From: Chaunax sp. Z400
Lineage: Eukaryota > Chordata > Actinopteri > Lophiiformes > Chaunacidae
DNA length: 64,000 nt
Direction of reading: 5' to 3'
Assembly: GCA_037577475.1 (NCBI GenBank)
Contig: CM075203.1
Span: 5,287,501 to 5,351,500 of the forward strand
Shown: piece by piece, positions 1 through 24,163 of the stretch
Layout of the letters: each line of letters begins with the position of its first letter
How positions within the stretch are numbered: the stretch's first letter is position 1
Notes under the pieces: generated by a model
What the model was told of the DNA's origin: nothing
The model's database searches: none
Seen by the model: the letters and a program-made list of their open reading frames with translations, nothing else
Translations under genes and position numbers: made by a program

Positions 1-210
1 TTATGCGAAAATCAGCATTTTAACACGTTATAGTTAACCGTCTTAGTTTAGCACACATTTGCTAATTAGCTCTGAACAAAAAGTACAACTGAGGCTGGCG
101 GGAATGACTTGGGTTTTGCAGGTATTTAGCTATAAATCTGGCAATAAAGTACAAGATGAATCACATTATTGACCTGATGATGGCGCTATAGTTGAAGTAT
201 GAGACATTAT
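1..210. repeat. Dispersed repeat, family A (copy 1), in a ppp1r9b intron
   Basis: A stretch rich in short GCTAA/TTAGC words leads into ACTGAGGCT...GGGAATGA...TTTGCAGGTATTTAG and GACCTGATGATGGCGCTA. The same consensus reappears at about 55905-56210 in the same orientation. I recognise it as a common teleost interspersed repeat, but cannot name its class from sequence alone. Confidence 0.6.
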
Positions 211-625
211 TGTTGTCAATATATTTCAGACATGGCTGAGGCTTGGATTTTATGCTTTTTTTCTTCTCCTTTTTTCCCCCCCACTGCCTGCAAAGTTCTC
301 TACGGAGCCCTTAAAAGGAGGCCAAAATGTGCCCAGACGACAGACATGGCATTCTTTTTAAGCGTGGCTGAACACAACGTAGTATTTTTTTTAAGGACAG
401 ATCATGAGCACACACATCGAGGAAAGCATTAATCGAATTAACCGGCATAAGCAAGATTAAGTCAGTGAGAGGTTCTAAATCATGGCCTTAGTGGGGGAAC
501 CAACATTTCCATCCCTAGAGCCTCTGCTGTTATGACTAATAAACTCTACACTGATGTAAGATTTATGTTTCTTTATGTTAAGGGTGCACGGAAGGAACTG
601 CAACAGAATCACGAGTTGCTCTTAC

Positions 626-13386
<12,761 letters not shown>

Positions 13387-16329
13387 GGTCAGTCAACGGA
13401 TGCTCAGCGACGGCATGTCTCAACACCTCGGTGGCGAATCTGTAGTATCCACCAGCACCGGATCCTCGCGAGGTGGCGCTCAGACTAGACCGGCAGATGG
13501 GGGAGAAACAAAAACAACAGATCGTGTTAAAGGCCTGCTCGCATCCGCTGCAATTCTCATCCAATGCAACGGAGAAAGTGGGCACGATGCATCTGTCATT
13601 ACCTCGCTTTCAGCTACAACAATGCAACCCTGACCCCCACGTATTAACTGCATTAGTCATTAAAAAATTGCACATAGAAGCAGCACAGTAATGAGCCGCG
13701 GATTTACCGCAGTTGACGACAGATTGCTTACGTTTAATCCCTTTTTACAGGCAGCATCATTTTGATCTCTTCATTCTGGGAGCTGCAGATTCCTGGTCCT
13801 CCTCTCAGAGGCAGAGCGCCGCTGTGTGGAGGAAGGAGCAGCTGGGTCCTAGTGCCCGCCCGCTATGGTCTGCTCTATGAGTGATTCAGTGCTTATAATC
13901 CTAATTAATTATTCCCAAGGGAAGTGTTTTATGATATGTTGTACAAGGTTATATAGGTGTTATTTCACTTTTGTTTAAAATCAGCCCTTCACGTGTACAT
14001 GAGCCTTGCTGCAGATACCAGGGGGAGAATACCTGCCTTAGTATTGATCTTCTGTTCCCCGGTAAAACCACACATTCACGTTTTAACAAGCGCCTATATT
14101 TGGCAATAGACTAATATAAATCGAAGATAATAGTTTTTGTAATCCACAATTGTCAAAGCAGTATAATGCTCACAAAACGAATCATCTCAGTTTGGACCAC
14201 TTTGGACATGAGAGGCACTCACAAATATTTATTCTGTAATTGAATTAACTCAAATCACAAATTGATTGTTTGGTTTAAAAGTTCTTTGCTCTGAAATTGT
14301 TGCTTATTTTAATATATGTTTTACTAGATTTTATATTAGATTTTATATTATTTATATTTTATGATATCCACATTTTTTATATTATTATTAGTATTAGTAT
14401 TATTATTATTATTATTGTGGCATGCAGAAGAATATATATTTATTCATTTATTTATTCATCTATTTTATTATATATTTAACGATATATGCAGGGTATGACT
14501 TTTAAGCCATGTTTAAAACGTAGTATATGTTGAATATTTTCATAAAGATCAATATCTCTATCTCCATTTCTACCTTTACTAGTTGTCGCTTCAGTTTCAG
14601 CTGCAGCAGCAGCACTGCTGCATGGCAGTGGCATTAATAGTGAGCTAAACAAGGGTAGTTTGTGCAGCACATTTCACATGCACATCAGACATTCGTGAAA
14701 ATAAAAGTGATTTAACTAATGGAAAAGAAAAATTGGGTTGTCAATGAAAGGTCGTGAATGGATTCTGAACTCAAGATTTCCCAGTACAATTGGCTCCAGC
14801 TCCTGATCATCATCCAGATCTGGGACATTAATTACATTAAATATATACTTTTAGATGGGGGTAATATGTACCGGTCAAAGTGCGATAAGAGTGAGGGTTA
14901 AAGAGATCATGCTGCCAACAATATGTAACTGAGATAAGTCGTAGTCATTCAAATGGATTTCACAATAGACCTAGATGTGCCATCTTGGAAAATCATATTT
15001 TTGTTGATGACTCATAATCTACTAATGATAAACACATGATTCCAAATGCTAGGAGAGGGTTTCTAGGGTCTAGGAATTTGGTGGTAGGCTATTACTTAAT
15101 ATGGCATGAGACAGATCCAAGTAAAGCAAAGTCCTCATGGCAACATCACCAGAGTGTGTGCTATGCTCAGGGTGCAATGATGCAACAACTGATCAGTGAT
15201 AATGGTGTTGGTGGAGGAATACGCTCTTTGAGTGCTTTCTGGTTCTTTGTGTGAGCACAGAGAGATTTCACTTTCTGTTCCTCACATACAAAAGTATTAT
15301 TTTACACACACAAAACCCATGTTCCCATAATTCAGACTGAAAGAGCTGACCAATGCCAGTCCGTCAAAAGGTCTGCGTGCCCCTAGAGTATAATAAAAAA
15401 TGTGTGGCGGTGAGAGGACCAGATCAGCACTAGGACCCAGTTATCACCTCTTTGGCCAATAAGACATCCGTTACTTGCAGGCCACATTGTTGCTTCCTGC
15501 ATTCTGCATCTGTGCTGATAGAAATATCATACACTGTCACTGATGGGAGACAAAGCATTTCCCTTTTCAGGTTGGGAGCAAGGATCTGAACCTAATCATC
15601 TCAGTTTCAAATTCTTTATGGGGGCAGAGTTATCTACAAGACCAACACAATGTTCCACCATTTACAGGAGAGAACAGGACAAGACTTCTTTTCAAACTGT
15701 CTTCCACTCTTCCTTTTTCCATAACGAGCAGCCCTACTTTATCTCACAGCAGCTGAAGGTCTAGTGTGAAGGACACAACTGAGGATTATTGCCTGAAAAG
15801 ACTGAGGTGCCGATGTGCATCACTTTTCAGTAGGGCAGTAGTGCCACCTAGCTTTCTCTTGAAAGTGTGTTAATGGTGTTTAACTGTGGGTTTAGCATGG
15901 CAAAGTAACGTCCTGGAGTCAGTGCCTCAATGAAAAATGTTATTCTTTTCTATATCAACTTGTCTTTATTGTAAAAGATGAGTAAAAAAACATCCACGCA
16001 ATTTATAAATATACAAAACATTTCTTGCACCTATACCTGCAGACACAATCAACTCTACACCACTCAACCGCTGTATTAAACAGGCTGGTTAAGTCATGTA
16101 TTATTAATTTTGTCACTTGATTGTGATATTTTTCTACCTGAATGCACTGTCGTTACTATTTTCTGAAGTGTGTGTGTATTTTGTTTTTCAAATAATAAAA
16201 ATAGATGTTCTTTACAGAAGCATTACAAAAGTGTATTTGAATGTTAAAAATTGTAAAACAAGTACAATAAACATTGTTAATTGCCACAATATATGTGTTA
16301 TTTGGGTTTTTTCATAAATTAAAAAATAT

Positions 16330-16437
16330 TTTTTTGTGAAGCAGAGTATGATGAAAATTCACGGTTGTAGTGTGGCCCCCCGGTAGTGCTGGAAAAAAAA
16401 TTGTGGCCCTCTTTGTCATTAAAGTTGCCCATCCCTG
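16330..16437 (-). mobile_element. Probable hAT-type transposon terminus (single end)
   Basis: Read on the minus strand the sequence is CAGGGATGGGCAACTTTAAT, then GACAAAGAGGGCCACAATTT and GCACTACCGGGGGGCCACAC. This CAGGG(A/G)TGGGCAA...GGGCCACA pattern is the typical end of vertebrate hAT elements. No matching second end was found nearby, so it is a fragment. Confidence 0.5.
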
Positions 16438-16689
16438 AGATAGAAGATGGAATTAAGATGGATTGAACAAATCATTTAGGTTTCTTATGAGGCATATGCA
16501 CACTTCGATCCTCTGCATGGTATATGTTGGTATTTATTTATTCTATTTCTCAATATTTTATTCTAAAAGGAAAACAAACCGAGACCATAAAAAGTTAGAA
16601 TTATTCTTTCACCCCAAAGTTGGTGACAAAAAAAGTTCAAAACAGCCAGAAAATTCCTCACAAGTATTAGTAATCTAATTACCCACTCT

Positions 16690-16880
16690 TAAAAATTAAA
16701 AAAGTATAGATTAAGCCTGTGGTAGAGGAAGCACTCAGAACATTTATTAAGTAAAAGTATAGATATATCAGAATATATAGAAGTATAGAAGTATAAATGA
16801 GCAGGAAATGGAATACACAAATTATACGTCAAACCTATAGGCCTAATAAATGTGTTCAGTTGCTTTAAGTATGGAAAATT
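16690..16880 (-). repeat. Dispersed repeat, AAGTA/ACTTT-rich fish family C (copy 1)
   Basis: Words such as GTGGTAGAGGAAGCACTCAGA, AAGTAAAAGTATAGATA and AGAAGTATAGAAGTATAA resemble the ubiquitous teleost repeat built from variants of AAGTACTTTACTT. Similar stretches occur at about 20190-20350, 42800-42965 and 51110-51270. Confidence 0.5.
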
Positions 16881-16955
16881 CATGCCTAAATGTTCATGAT
16901 TTTATATCACCCAAAGGGATAATAGAGTCCTTGATTTACTCCAGTCTGTCACACT

Positions 16956-16998
16956 CAAAAATAGCAATCCCGGATGTTTTTAGGTGAGGTAAAAATAG
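16956..16998. promoter_or_regulatory. Two MEF2-like A/T-rich motifs upstream of sgca
   Basis: CAAAAATAG (16956-16964) and GTAAAAATAG (16989-16998) lie 70-112 bp upstream of the sgca start codon and each match the MEF2 consensus YTAWWWWTAR with one deviation. Muscle-specific expression of alpha-sarcoglycan makes them plausible, but such A/T motifs are common by chance. No TATA box is seen. Confidence 0.3.
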
Positions 16999-17067
16999 GT
17001 CTGACATGTCTTCTGCTGTGACCAGGCCCCTCTCCTCTTGGCTCTGTCAATCACAGGCCAAAACAAG

Positions 17068-20000
17068 ATGGCAGGCTGCGGGAACTGGGTCTTCTTTTTA
17101 ACAGGCAAGTTCATTCCTAAAAGTGTTCTTCATGCAACATAACAACACCAGAAAGCTTCTTATTTTAGTGTAAAGTCTGTGTTATCAAGCGCAAACGTTT
17201 GGCTCTGATGTCATCTGGCAAGAAATGTAGGCCTAACATGTTGGGCTACAATGCGAAGACCTGTGTCTAGTCATATTTTAATGATGTTTTTGTGAGCCAT
17301 TTTTGAACATTCACATAGATTTTGAGTGTTTTTCTCCACTTCCACACAGTTTGTGCCGTCAGTTTGCTTGGCACCGATGCAGAGATCAAGTTTACCATTC
17401 CTGTGGGGAGGTTCTTTACATATGAGCTGATGAGAGAGACTTTCCAGAATGACTTTGAACCTTTGTCAAAACTTTACGGTAAGAGCCTGAACCATATTCA
17501 TTTACTCTTGTGTCATTATTAGACTAAATTACAAGATATTTGAATCTATCTACTTACTTTCTTTTTTCTTTTTTTAAAAGCTGGACGCTTGTATGATGAC
17601 CCCATGATTTTTAAGTGCAACCGGCAGAATTTCCCAGACCTCCCAGAGTGGCTGCGCTTCACCCAAAGGCACCCTTATGATAATGGCTTCCTGTATGGCA
17701 CGCCAATGTCTCCAGGAAAAAGTATAATTGAGGTATGACGTCATCGTTTACATCAGCAGCGGCACAAGCCTGATAACGGCACCACTGCATGTTGCTTTTC
17801 TGGCCTTATTTTGCAGTTTAAACACACATAAGTCTCCAATGCAGCTGCAGCTGGAGACGTGTCTGAAAATACGCAGCTGTCTGAGACATCGGAGGGAAAT
17901 GTCAGGTTTTGTTGTCAGAGCCTCAGAGATAAAAGCTTTGGGTGCCTCTAAGGACCCGCTTTTTTGAAGCAGCAATACAAAAATTCAAGAGGAAACATGT
18001 CTTTGAAGAAGAGATAAACATTTCTGAATTGGTGCTTTAGTCTCGATCAAACATATTCTCACTGGAAAGTTCAATTTTGGATGTAACCACAGATTACAGC
18101 TGTACTTCTAGGTGATAAAATGTATGGTTTCTCTATTTATACACACAAAAAAATGTAAGAAATAAAGCTATAATACAGTTTATTTGCATGAAAAGTAATA
18201 TAACTTGCCCCGAGAGCCCTTGTCATTCAAATTCAAATTTTAAAAATATTCTAAAATGTTCACAGACATAATTATACATGTCAAGAGCCCCACATTAACG
18301 CTTTTCACCTGGGTTTCTCAGCTTGTCTCCACATGATATACAAATAAAGTTATGTTACCCTAAATGAAACATCCTCAGCATTCTGGTAAATGTAGGAAAC
18401 TGATAACTAATGCTGAAGTAGACAAGATAGATTAAATGAAAGTAAATTTCAGCGAAAGCAAAACACTTCCTTGAATGCAAAAGTATCTCAAACCACCACT
18501 GAAGTCATATCTGGGGGTTGGATTCTTAAATATATATTTTTAAAAAATGATATATGATGCTGACAAACTGTCATTCTTTCTTTGACAGATCTACGCCATC
18601 AACAAACGGAGCTATGAAACAACCAGACAGATACTTGTAATCAAAATCATTGCAGGTATGGGTGATTACATGATTTTTATAAAGGACAAGGGAGTAAAAT
18701 GACAGAGGAAATGGTTGACATGTTGTACATCACTGCTGTCATTCCTAGAGAAGATGCTGCCCTATCAAGCAGAGTTCTTCATTAAGCTGAGGGAGATTGA
18801 AAAGGTGCTGCCCTCTTCTGTTCAGGATGAGATAAAGCAGGATTTACAGAATCTGTGGGACACGGAGGCTTTGGAAATCGTCAACATCACCAACGCCCTC
18901 GACCGTGGGGGCAGAGTCCCCCTCCCTCTGGCAGGACACTTTGAAGGGTAACCAGAGAGATTTGTGCAACCCGACTGTAACATTTAAGCCTTGGAATAAC
19001 TGTGTGAAAATGGGATTTGCGTCAGTGTGTATGTGAAGGTGGGGTCGGAGCAGTTCTTCTCCGCCTGTCTCCTGACAGTGCTGACACCAGGGCACCAAAA
19101 GCAGTGCACGACAGGGCCCAAAGTCAAGGTACCCGGAGGGTGCAACTTCTGCAGCATTCCCAGCAACTGTATCACCTGGTGCAAGACGGAGCTGGTGAGG
19201 CCTGACAAGACGCACAGATGATCATATGTGAATTCTTTATCAATTAAAATATATGATATATCATATGAGCAGTGCTGTGTTTGGGGTCAAAGGGGTCCCA
19301 GAATAAATCAGAGCAGTCACATGATCATTAAGAGCAGAAGAGAGGTAATGAAATATTTCTACACAAGCCAATATAATTTTTTTTTTCTCAAACAGCCATG
19401 TTTGTGATGCTGAGCTGATCCTGTCCTGTGTGTCACAGTTACTATCAAGAGAAGAATCACTTTCCTTTCTTCCTTCCTTTCTTCCTTTCTTTTTCTATGC
19501 AGTTTGACCTGACAAAACAGAAGCCATCTCCACCGCCGCCCACAATGGGTTCCGGTATCTTGGAGGAAGGAGAGGACTTCGACCCTCCTGAGTCCCCCCC
19601 AAGCAGAGACTTCTTCCCGGACTACATCGTGACAGTGATCGTGCCCCTGATCATCGCCATCGTCCTGTGTCTCCTGCTGGCTTTCATCATGTTTGGCAGA
19701 CGAGAGGGAGTGTATGCATCTATTATTTAAAAAAAAAACATCTACAGTGTTTTTGTAAAAAAAAGAAGAAAAAAAAGGGTCAGATAACTATTATGGATTT
19801 TATACAGCCAGTGAAATAAATAACACTATAGCTAAATAGGACATATTTCTGTTATATGGGAAATTGACCCTTTCAGAAAATGATTGATCCTGATAAACTG
19901 TGACACTTCTTTCTTTTCTTTTTTTATAGTGAGAAAAGGAATGCAAGAACAAACCAGTAAGTACACCGACTGATGCTGATACCAGATTGTTTTTGTGACT

Positions 20001-20989
20001 TGCAGTTTTTACTTTATGAAGCAACATTAGTCATACAGACAACCCATCCCATTCCCAGCCCTCCCAACAAGCAAGGAAAAAAAATTTAATTAATTAAAAA
20101 AAGTGAAAGTCAACCTGCCTCCAGAGTGGCTTTCTTACAAAGCTGTCACCTAAAAAATAAATATAAAAAAACAATAAAATATGTAGATTTGAAACTACTG
20201 CTGTAAATTAAATGTTATGCAGTAAAAAGTACAATATTTACCTCTGAAGTGAGAAAAATACAAAGTGGCAGAAAAGTACAACATCAAAACTGTATTAAAG
20301 TACAATACTTGAGTTAATGCAAAATGAGATATTTTCCACCACTGCTTAAGTTATAAAATGTGAATCTGATTTTTGATTCCATGGAGTCACTCAGTGAACA
20401 AACATCATGCAATAAAATGTAAATTCCAACGGACTGTGTGTGACGTTCTGCCTGCTGCAGGATTCAGCTGTATCACCATCACACCATCCATGGGAACACA
20501 GATGAGCTGCGGAACATGGCTGGGACCCGGGGCTTTCCTCCACCTCTGTCCACATTGCCCATGTTCAACAGCCGCACCGGGGAGGGGACTCCACCGCTGC
20601 AGTCCGACAGCCCCACTATCCCACTGATCATGGCCCAGCAGTAAGGACATGCCTATTATTAATATAATTACCAGCATTGGTCATCCTGCTTCTAGTATCA
20701 TTACCATTATCAGTTTCATGTTCACTGGGAGTCCTGAGAAGTCAAATAAATTCTTAATTTGTTCTAATTCTCCTGTTTTCACAGTGATCCTTACAGTGAC
20801 ACGCTGCCCAGGTAAACCCACTAATGGGACGTCCCATGACTCTTCATTCAGTCTGGTCCATAATTAAGCGCTTAAGTTCTTTATTGGAATATTTTAGTCT
20901 CTATATATATATATACATATAATTTTATATGTATATATATATTTTATTATTGATGATGAACCCATCATGTTTGTTTTTACAGAAAATGA
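17068..20989 (+). CDS. sgca: Alpha-sarcoglycan (complete, 11 coding exons, 400 aa)
   Basis: Alpha-sarcoglycan is a type I membrane glycoprotein of the sarcoglycan subcomplex, which stabilises the dystrophin-glycoprotein complex in striated-muscle sarcolemma. Coding exons: 17068-17104, 17350-17478, 17581-17732, 18589-18655, 18749-18947, 19026-19194, 19503-19711, 19930-19956, 20461-20640, 20785-20811, 20983-20989. They sum to 1203 nt with consistent phases. Visible parts are a signal peptide (about residues 1-21), a cadherin-like ectodomain with ALDRGGRVPLP, one N-glycosylation sequon NIT (residue 174), a transmembrane helix (about 292-315), and a cytoplasmic tail with HHHTIHGNTDELR. Human SGCA is 387 aa and shares these blocks. 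Oddities: intron 1 appears to be GC-AG, exons 8 and 10 are 27-nt microexons, and the tail runs past the human C-terminus (HDPYSDTLPRK). Confidence 0.95.
17105..17349 (+). other. sgca: sgca intron 1, probable GC-AG intron
   Basis: The exon 1/intron junction reads ACAG|GCAAGT and the acceptor is CCACACAG. Using GC restores a perfect signal peptide (MAGCGNWVFFLTVCAVSLL) in phase 1. No nearby GT donor gives an equally hydrophobic in-frame product. Confidence 0.8.
20190..20352 (-). repeat. Dispersed repeat, family C (copy 2), in sgca intron 8
   Basis: On the minus strand it begins CAGTGGTGGAAAATATCTCA and contains ACTTTAATACAG and TACTTTTCTGCCACTTTG, the fish AAGTACTTTACTT-type repeat. It accounts for most of the intron between microexon 8 and exon 9. 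Confidence 0.6.
20899..20943. repeat. (TA)n microsatellite in the last sgca intron
   Basis: An AT-rich run of TATATA words with interruptions lies about 40 bp upstream of the terminal exon acceptor (20981-20982). Confidence 0.85.
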
Positions 20990-21127
20990 GAACAGCGATG
21001 GAGATGCATAGATAAGGTGTCATGCATACACTCTATGGCTCTATATTTGCAGTGGGAAATTAATCGTGTGTTGTTTGTCAAACTGTTATTTGCTGTTTGT
21101 GATTTTCTGTATTCCATCTTTCACTAT

Positions 21128-21133
21128 AATAAA
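21128..21133 (+). terminator. sgca: sgca poly(A) signal AATAAA
   Basis: The first AATAAA downstream of the sgca stop codon lies 139 nt after it, giving a short 3' UTR. The convergent col1a1 transcript ends about 700 bp further right. Confidence 0.7.
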
Positions 21134-21861
21134 AACACTTAAGAAGCCACATTCTTCATTGTTGTACCATCCAAGATGTCAGAGGTTTCTCAGTGTAGGT
21201 ACCAGATGCAGTCCATCTCTTGGTTTAAAGGACAGTTTCATAGTTTTCCAAGCCTGTCTTACAAGAATAATCAGTTTCCCTTATGAACATTTTTCTTCTG
21301 TTGTTGGATGGAGACAGACAAATCCACTGCCTAACTCCCCTTCTAAGCAGCTGTTGTTGCATTAGAAATCCAGTAGAGGTCGGCAGGGTATCTTTTCCTA
21401 ATTTGAGTGTATTCGAGTCAGACACACACCTCTCTTGTCTGAAGACAACCTTCTCCTGCATGCAAATCTCAGTTTTTGAGTGATAGTGCAGATAAAAGCA
21501 AATGTGAGGTAGCAATAATTGCTCTGGGTTGCATTTATATTGTTTTAGCTTAAGATTTCTGAAGGAATTTGGAGATAGATGTAATAAATAGTAGCAACTG
21601 TGTGTTTCTGGAGTATTTGATATTGGCGTTGTTTTCACTGCTGCTTAACAGAAATGTACTCAGTGCAACTGTTGTGGAACAGTTGATTCCCGAACCTATT
21701 TAAACTCTATTTCAGCACCAGAACATGCACGATCTCCGGAGGTCTCTGAAAATGTGAAATGCAGCTTCAGTAAATTTACGTCCCCCCCCCCCCCCCAGTT
21801 TCACAACAGTTGCAAAACAGGACAGTGAAAACTCAGCCACTGAGTAGACCACTTCACATGC

Positions 21862-22976
21862 TTTATTTCAGCACCCAAAATAATTAAAAACATCTCAATT
21901 TATTATACATGTACAAAATAAGTACAGAATCTCTCTTTTAAACCATGAAAGTGGGTCTGCTTCAAATTCTTTTTTAAGAAACCCTTCGCGAAGACATCAA
22001 CAAACAACATAAACAACAGGGTGGGCGATGTGTGCTGTTTCTTTTCTTTTTTTAGTGAAGAGGTTTTCCACAGGTGCAAACAGACAGAAGGATCAACACT
22101 GAACACACAGGCAGGGAAATGAGATTGAACCAGAATCACTTGCTTTTATCTACAAAGACATGGTTGCATGCATTACATCTTCAGTGATCACCTTTTCTGG
22201 ACCTCTTTTCTATCAAACCAACACTTAAGAAGAAAACAATTGCACTGCATAGACAACAAGACAATGAGTCAATTTAGTAGCACCAAAGTTTCTGCAGGCA
22301 TTAGTGGCAATGATTACAGTATGACAGTGAGTTTCACCGTCAGTCACCAATAATTGGACCTCTCTGAAATGTTAGTAGCACCTTTTTGATTTAGTATAGA
22401 CTCGTGTAAAATATACCCTTTTCCTTTAAGAAAAAAAAAACTAGGTGTGACTTCTTGTTATGAGGTAGCCATCTACATATTGCAATGAAGTTTAGCTTTT
22501 TCGCCTTGCTGGTCTTATCTGAGCAACGCTTTACGAATTTAGAACAAGAAGACACTTCACACTTTTTACAATTTATTTAACACCAGGAAAATGGTACATA
22601 TCATTTGTTGTTTTCAATGTCCTTCCGCAGTGGCAGAAAATGGCAAAAGTCACCTGTGTTTCATTGTGTGTGCAGATCTTTCTTGTTTTGTTTTTTCTCA
22701 ATCTCCATGGGGAAATTTTACACAAGTATATATTATTTTCTTGTTGCCAGTGGAAACAAAAGATTCTTTTTAAAGTGTCCGTGTGGTTGGTTTTGGTTGA
22801 AGAAAGAGTCCCAAAAACTTCTCATGATTGTAAAAACATAAACACCGTCTTCAGTAGAGTGGTTTTTAAGCATGTGGACCAATGGCAGCCGAATGAGTTT
22901 TGAATGCATAGAAAAAAGATTTAGAGATGACTGCTAGAAAAAAAACAACAACGTCATGTCCATATTTCTTTCATTT
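21862..22976 (-). other. col1a1: col1a1 3' UTR with several candidate poly(A) signals
   Basis: AATAAA hexamers on the minus strand lie at 22572-22577 (about 400 nt after the stop), 21899-21904 (about 1075 nt) and 21862-21867 (about 1110 nt). Human COL1A1 is known to make two mRNAs that differ by about 1 kb through alternative polyadenylation, and the spacing here would allow a similar pair. Which signals are used is inference. Confidence 0.6.
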
Positions 22977-24163
22977 TTACAAGAAGCAAACGGGGCCAAC
23001 TTCGACGCCAAACTCCTGATCAGGTGCACCAACATCCATAGGAGCAAAGTCAATGATGGGCAGGCGGGATGTTTTTGTTGTCTTGTAGTCAATAACTGTC
23101 TTGCCCCATGTGCCAGTGTGTGACTGTGGGGAGAAACAAAAAGGAGATTAAGTCAGAAGTTGCTCAAGAGAATGAGTTGTTTGTTTGTATTTTATACCTG
23201 TGCATGATTTGCCATTAGAAATGCATGAAAATGCAAACAGGCATCGAACTCACCGTGCAGCCATCCTCGCTGACGCTGTATGTGAAGCGACTGTTGCCCT
23301 CGGCTCTGATCTCGACGTCGTTGGAGCCCTGAAGAAGCAGGGCCTTCTTGAGGTTTCCGGAGGCGGAGTCCAAGTAGGCGATGCTGTTCTTGCAGTGGTA
23401 TGTGAGGTTCTGAGAGGCCTGGTTGGACATCAGGCGCATGAAGGTCATCTGGATGTTGACATCCTCGGAATCAGATCCATCGTTGCCATACTGGAACTGC
23501 ATGGAGGAGAGAGGAGAGGTGTGAATGGGCTTCACTGTCACTGACATAAGACTTCGTATTCTATGGTCTTTCAGGTCATGAGGATGATTTCAGTTGATGC
23601 AGGAGACTTACCTGGAATCCGCCAGTCATGGACTCGCTGAACCAGATGTGCTTCTTCTCTCTGATGTTCTTGCTTCTGTACCAGTTCTTCATGGGGATGC
23701 TGGAATCGCTTGGGTAGACGCAAGTCTCGCCGGACTCCATGTTGCAGTGGACCTGGACGGCATCCAGAGAAGATCCCTGGTTGGGATCAACCCAGTACAG
23801 GCCTGCAGCAGACGAACAAGACAGTTTTATACAGCTATACTTTATCTCCAAGCTGCGTCAGGGCTCAGATCTGCACTCACCGCTCTTCCACTCAGGGTGG
23901 CACATCTTCAGGTCACGGCACATGCGGGCAGGGTTCTTCTGGGTACCGTCGGGGCTACGGATCTTCTCGACCTTCTGGGTCAGGGTCTTGAGGGTGTTGT
24001 CGACCTCATTGTCACGATCGCGCATCATGTTGGGGTCGTCAGCGCGGTAGTGGCCGCCACGGAAGGGATCGGGGGCCTTCTCCTGAATAGGCTGGCTGAC
24101 GAAGTCAAATCCACTGCCGGGAGGTCCAGGTGGTCCAGCGGGCCCAGGAGGTCCAGGAGCACC
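22977..24163 (-). other. col1a1: col1a1 exons 48-51: C-telopeptide and C-propeptide
   Basis: Exons are 48: 23881-24163 (283 nt); 49: 23612-23802 (191); 50: 23254-23496 (243); 51: 22977-23123 (147, with stop). Exon 48 ends the helix (GPPGPP) and carries the C-telopeptide with cross-linking Lys in IQEKAPD, then the BMP-1 type processing site HYRA-DDPN. The C-propeptide drives trimerisation. It has the CRDLKMCHPEWKS start, the Ca-site block DPNQGSSLD, the chain-recognition region (YGNDGSDSEDVNIQMTFMR) and the N-glycosylation sequon in SQNLTYHC. Seven cysteines are present where human alpha-1(I) has eight. Confidence 0.96.

Larger units (their letters stand above)
13387..17067. other. Intergenic region between divergent ppp1r9b and sgca
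   Basis: This 3.7 kb stretch holds the ppp1r9b 5' UTR and promoter at its left end and the sgca promoter at its right end. I see no coding signal in it. It contains AT-rich, TTA-repeat DNA at about 14290-14480, a hAT-like terminus at about 16330-16437 and a dispersed repeat at about 16690-16880. Exact transcription starts cannot be placed from sequence. Confidence 0.7.

Noticed and set aside
17123..17128. Alternative GT donor for sgca exon 1
   Set aside because: It keeps frame but inserts charged residues into the signal peptide; the GC donor with a strong AG|GCAAGT context explains the protein better.
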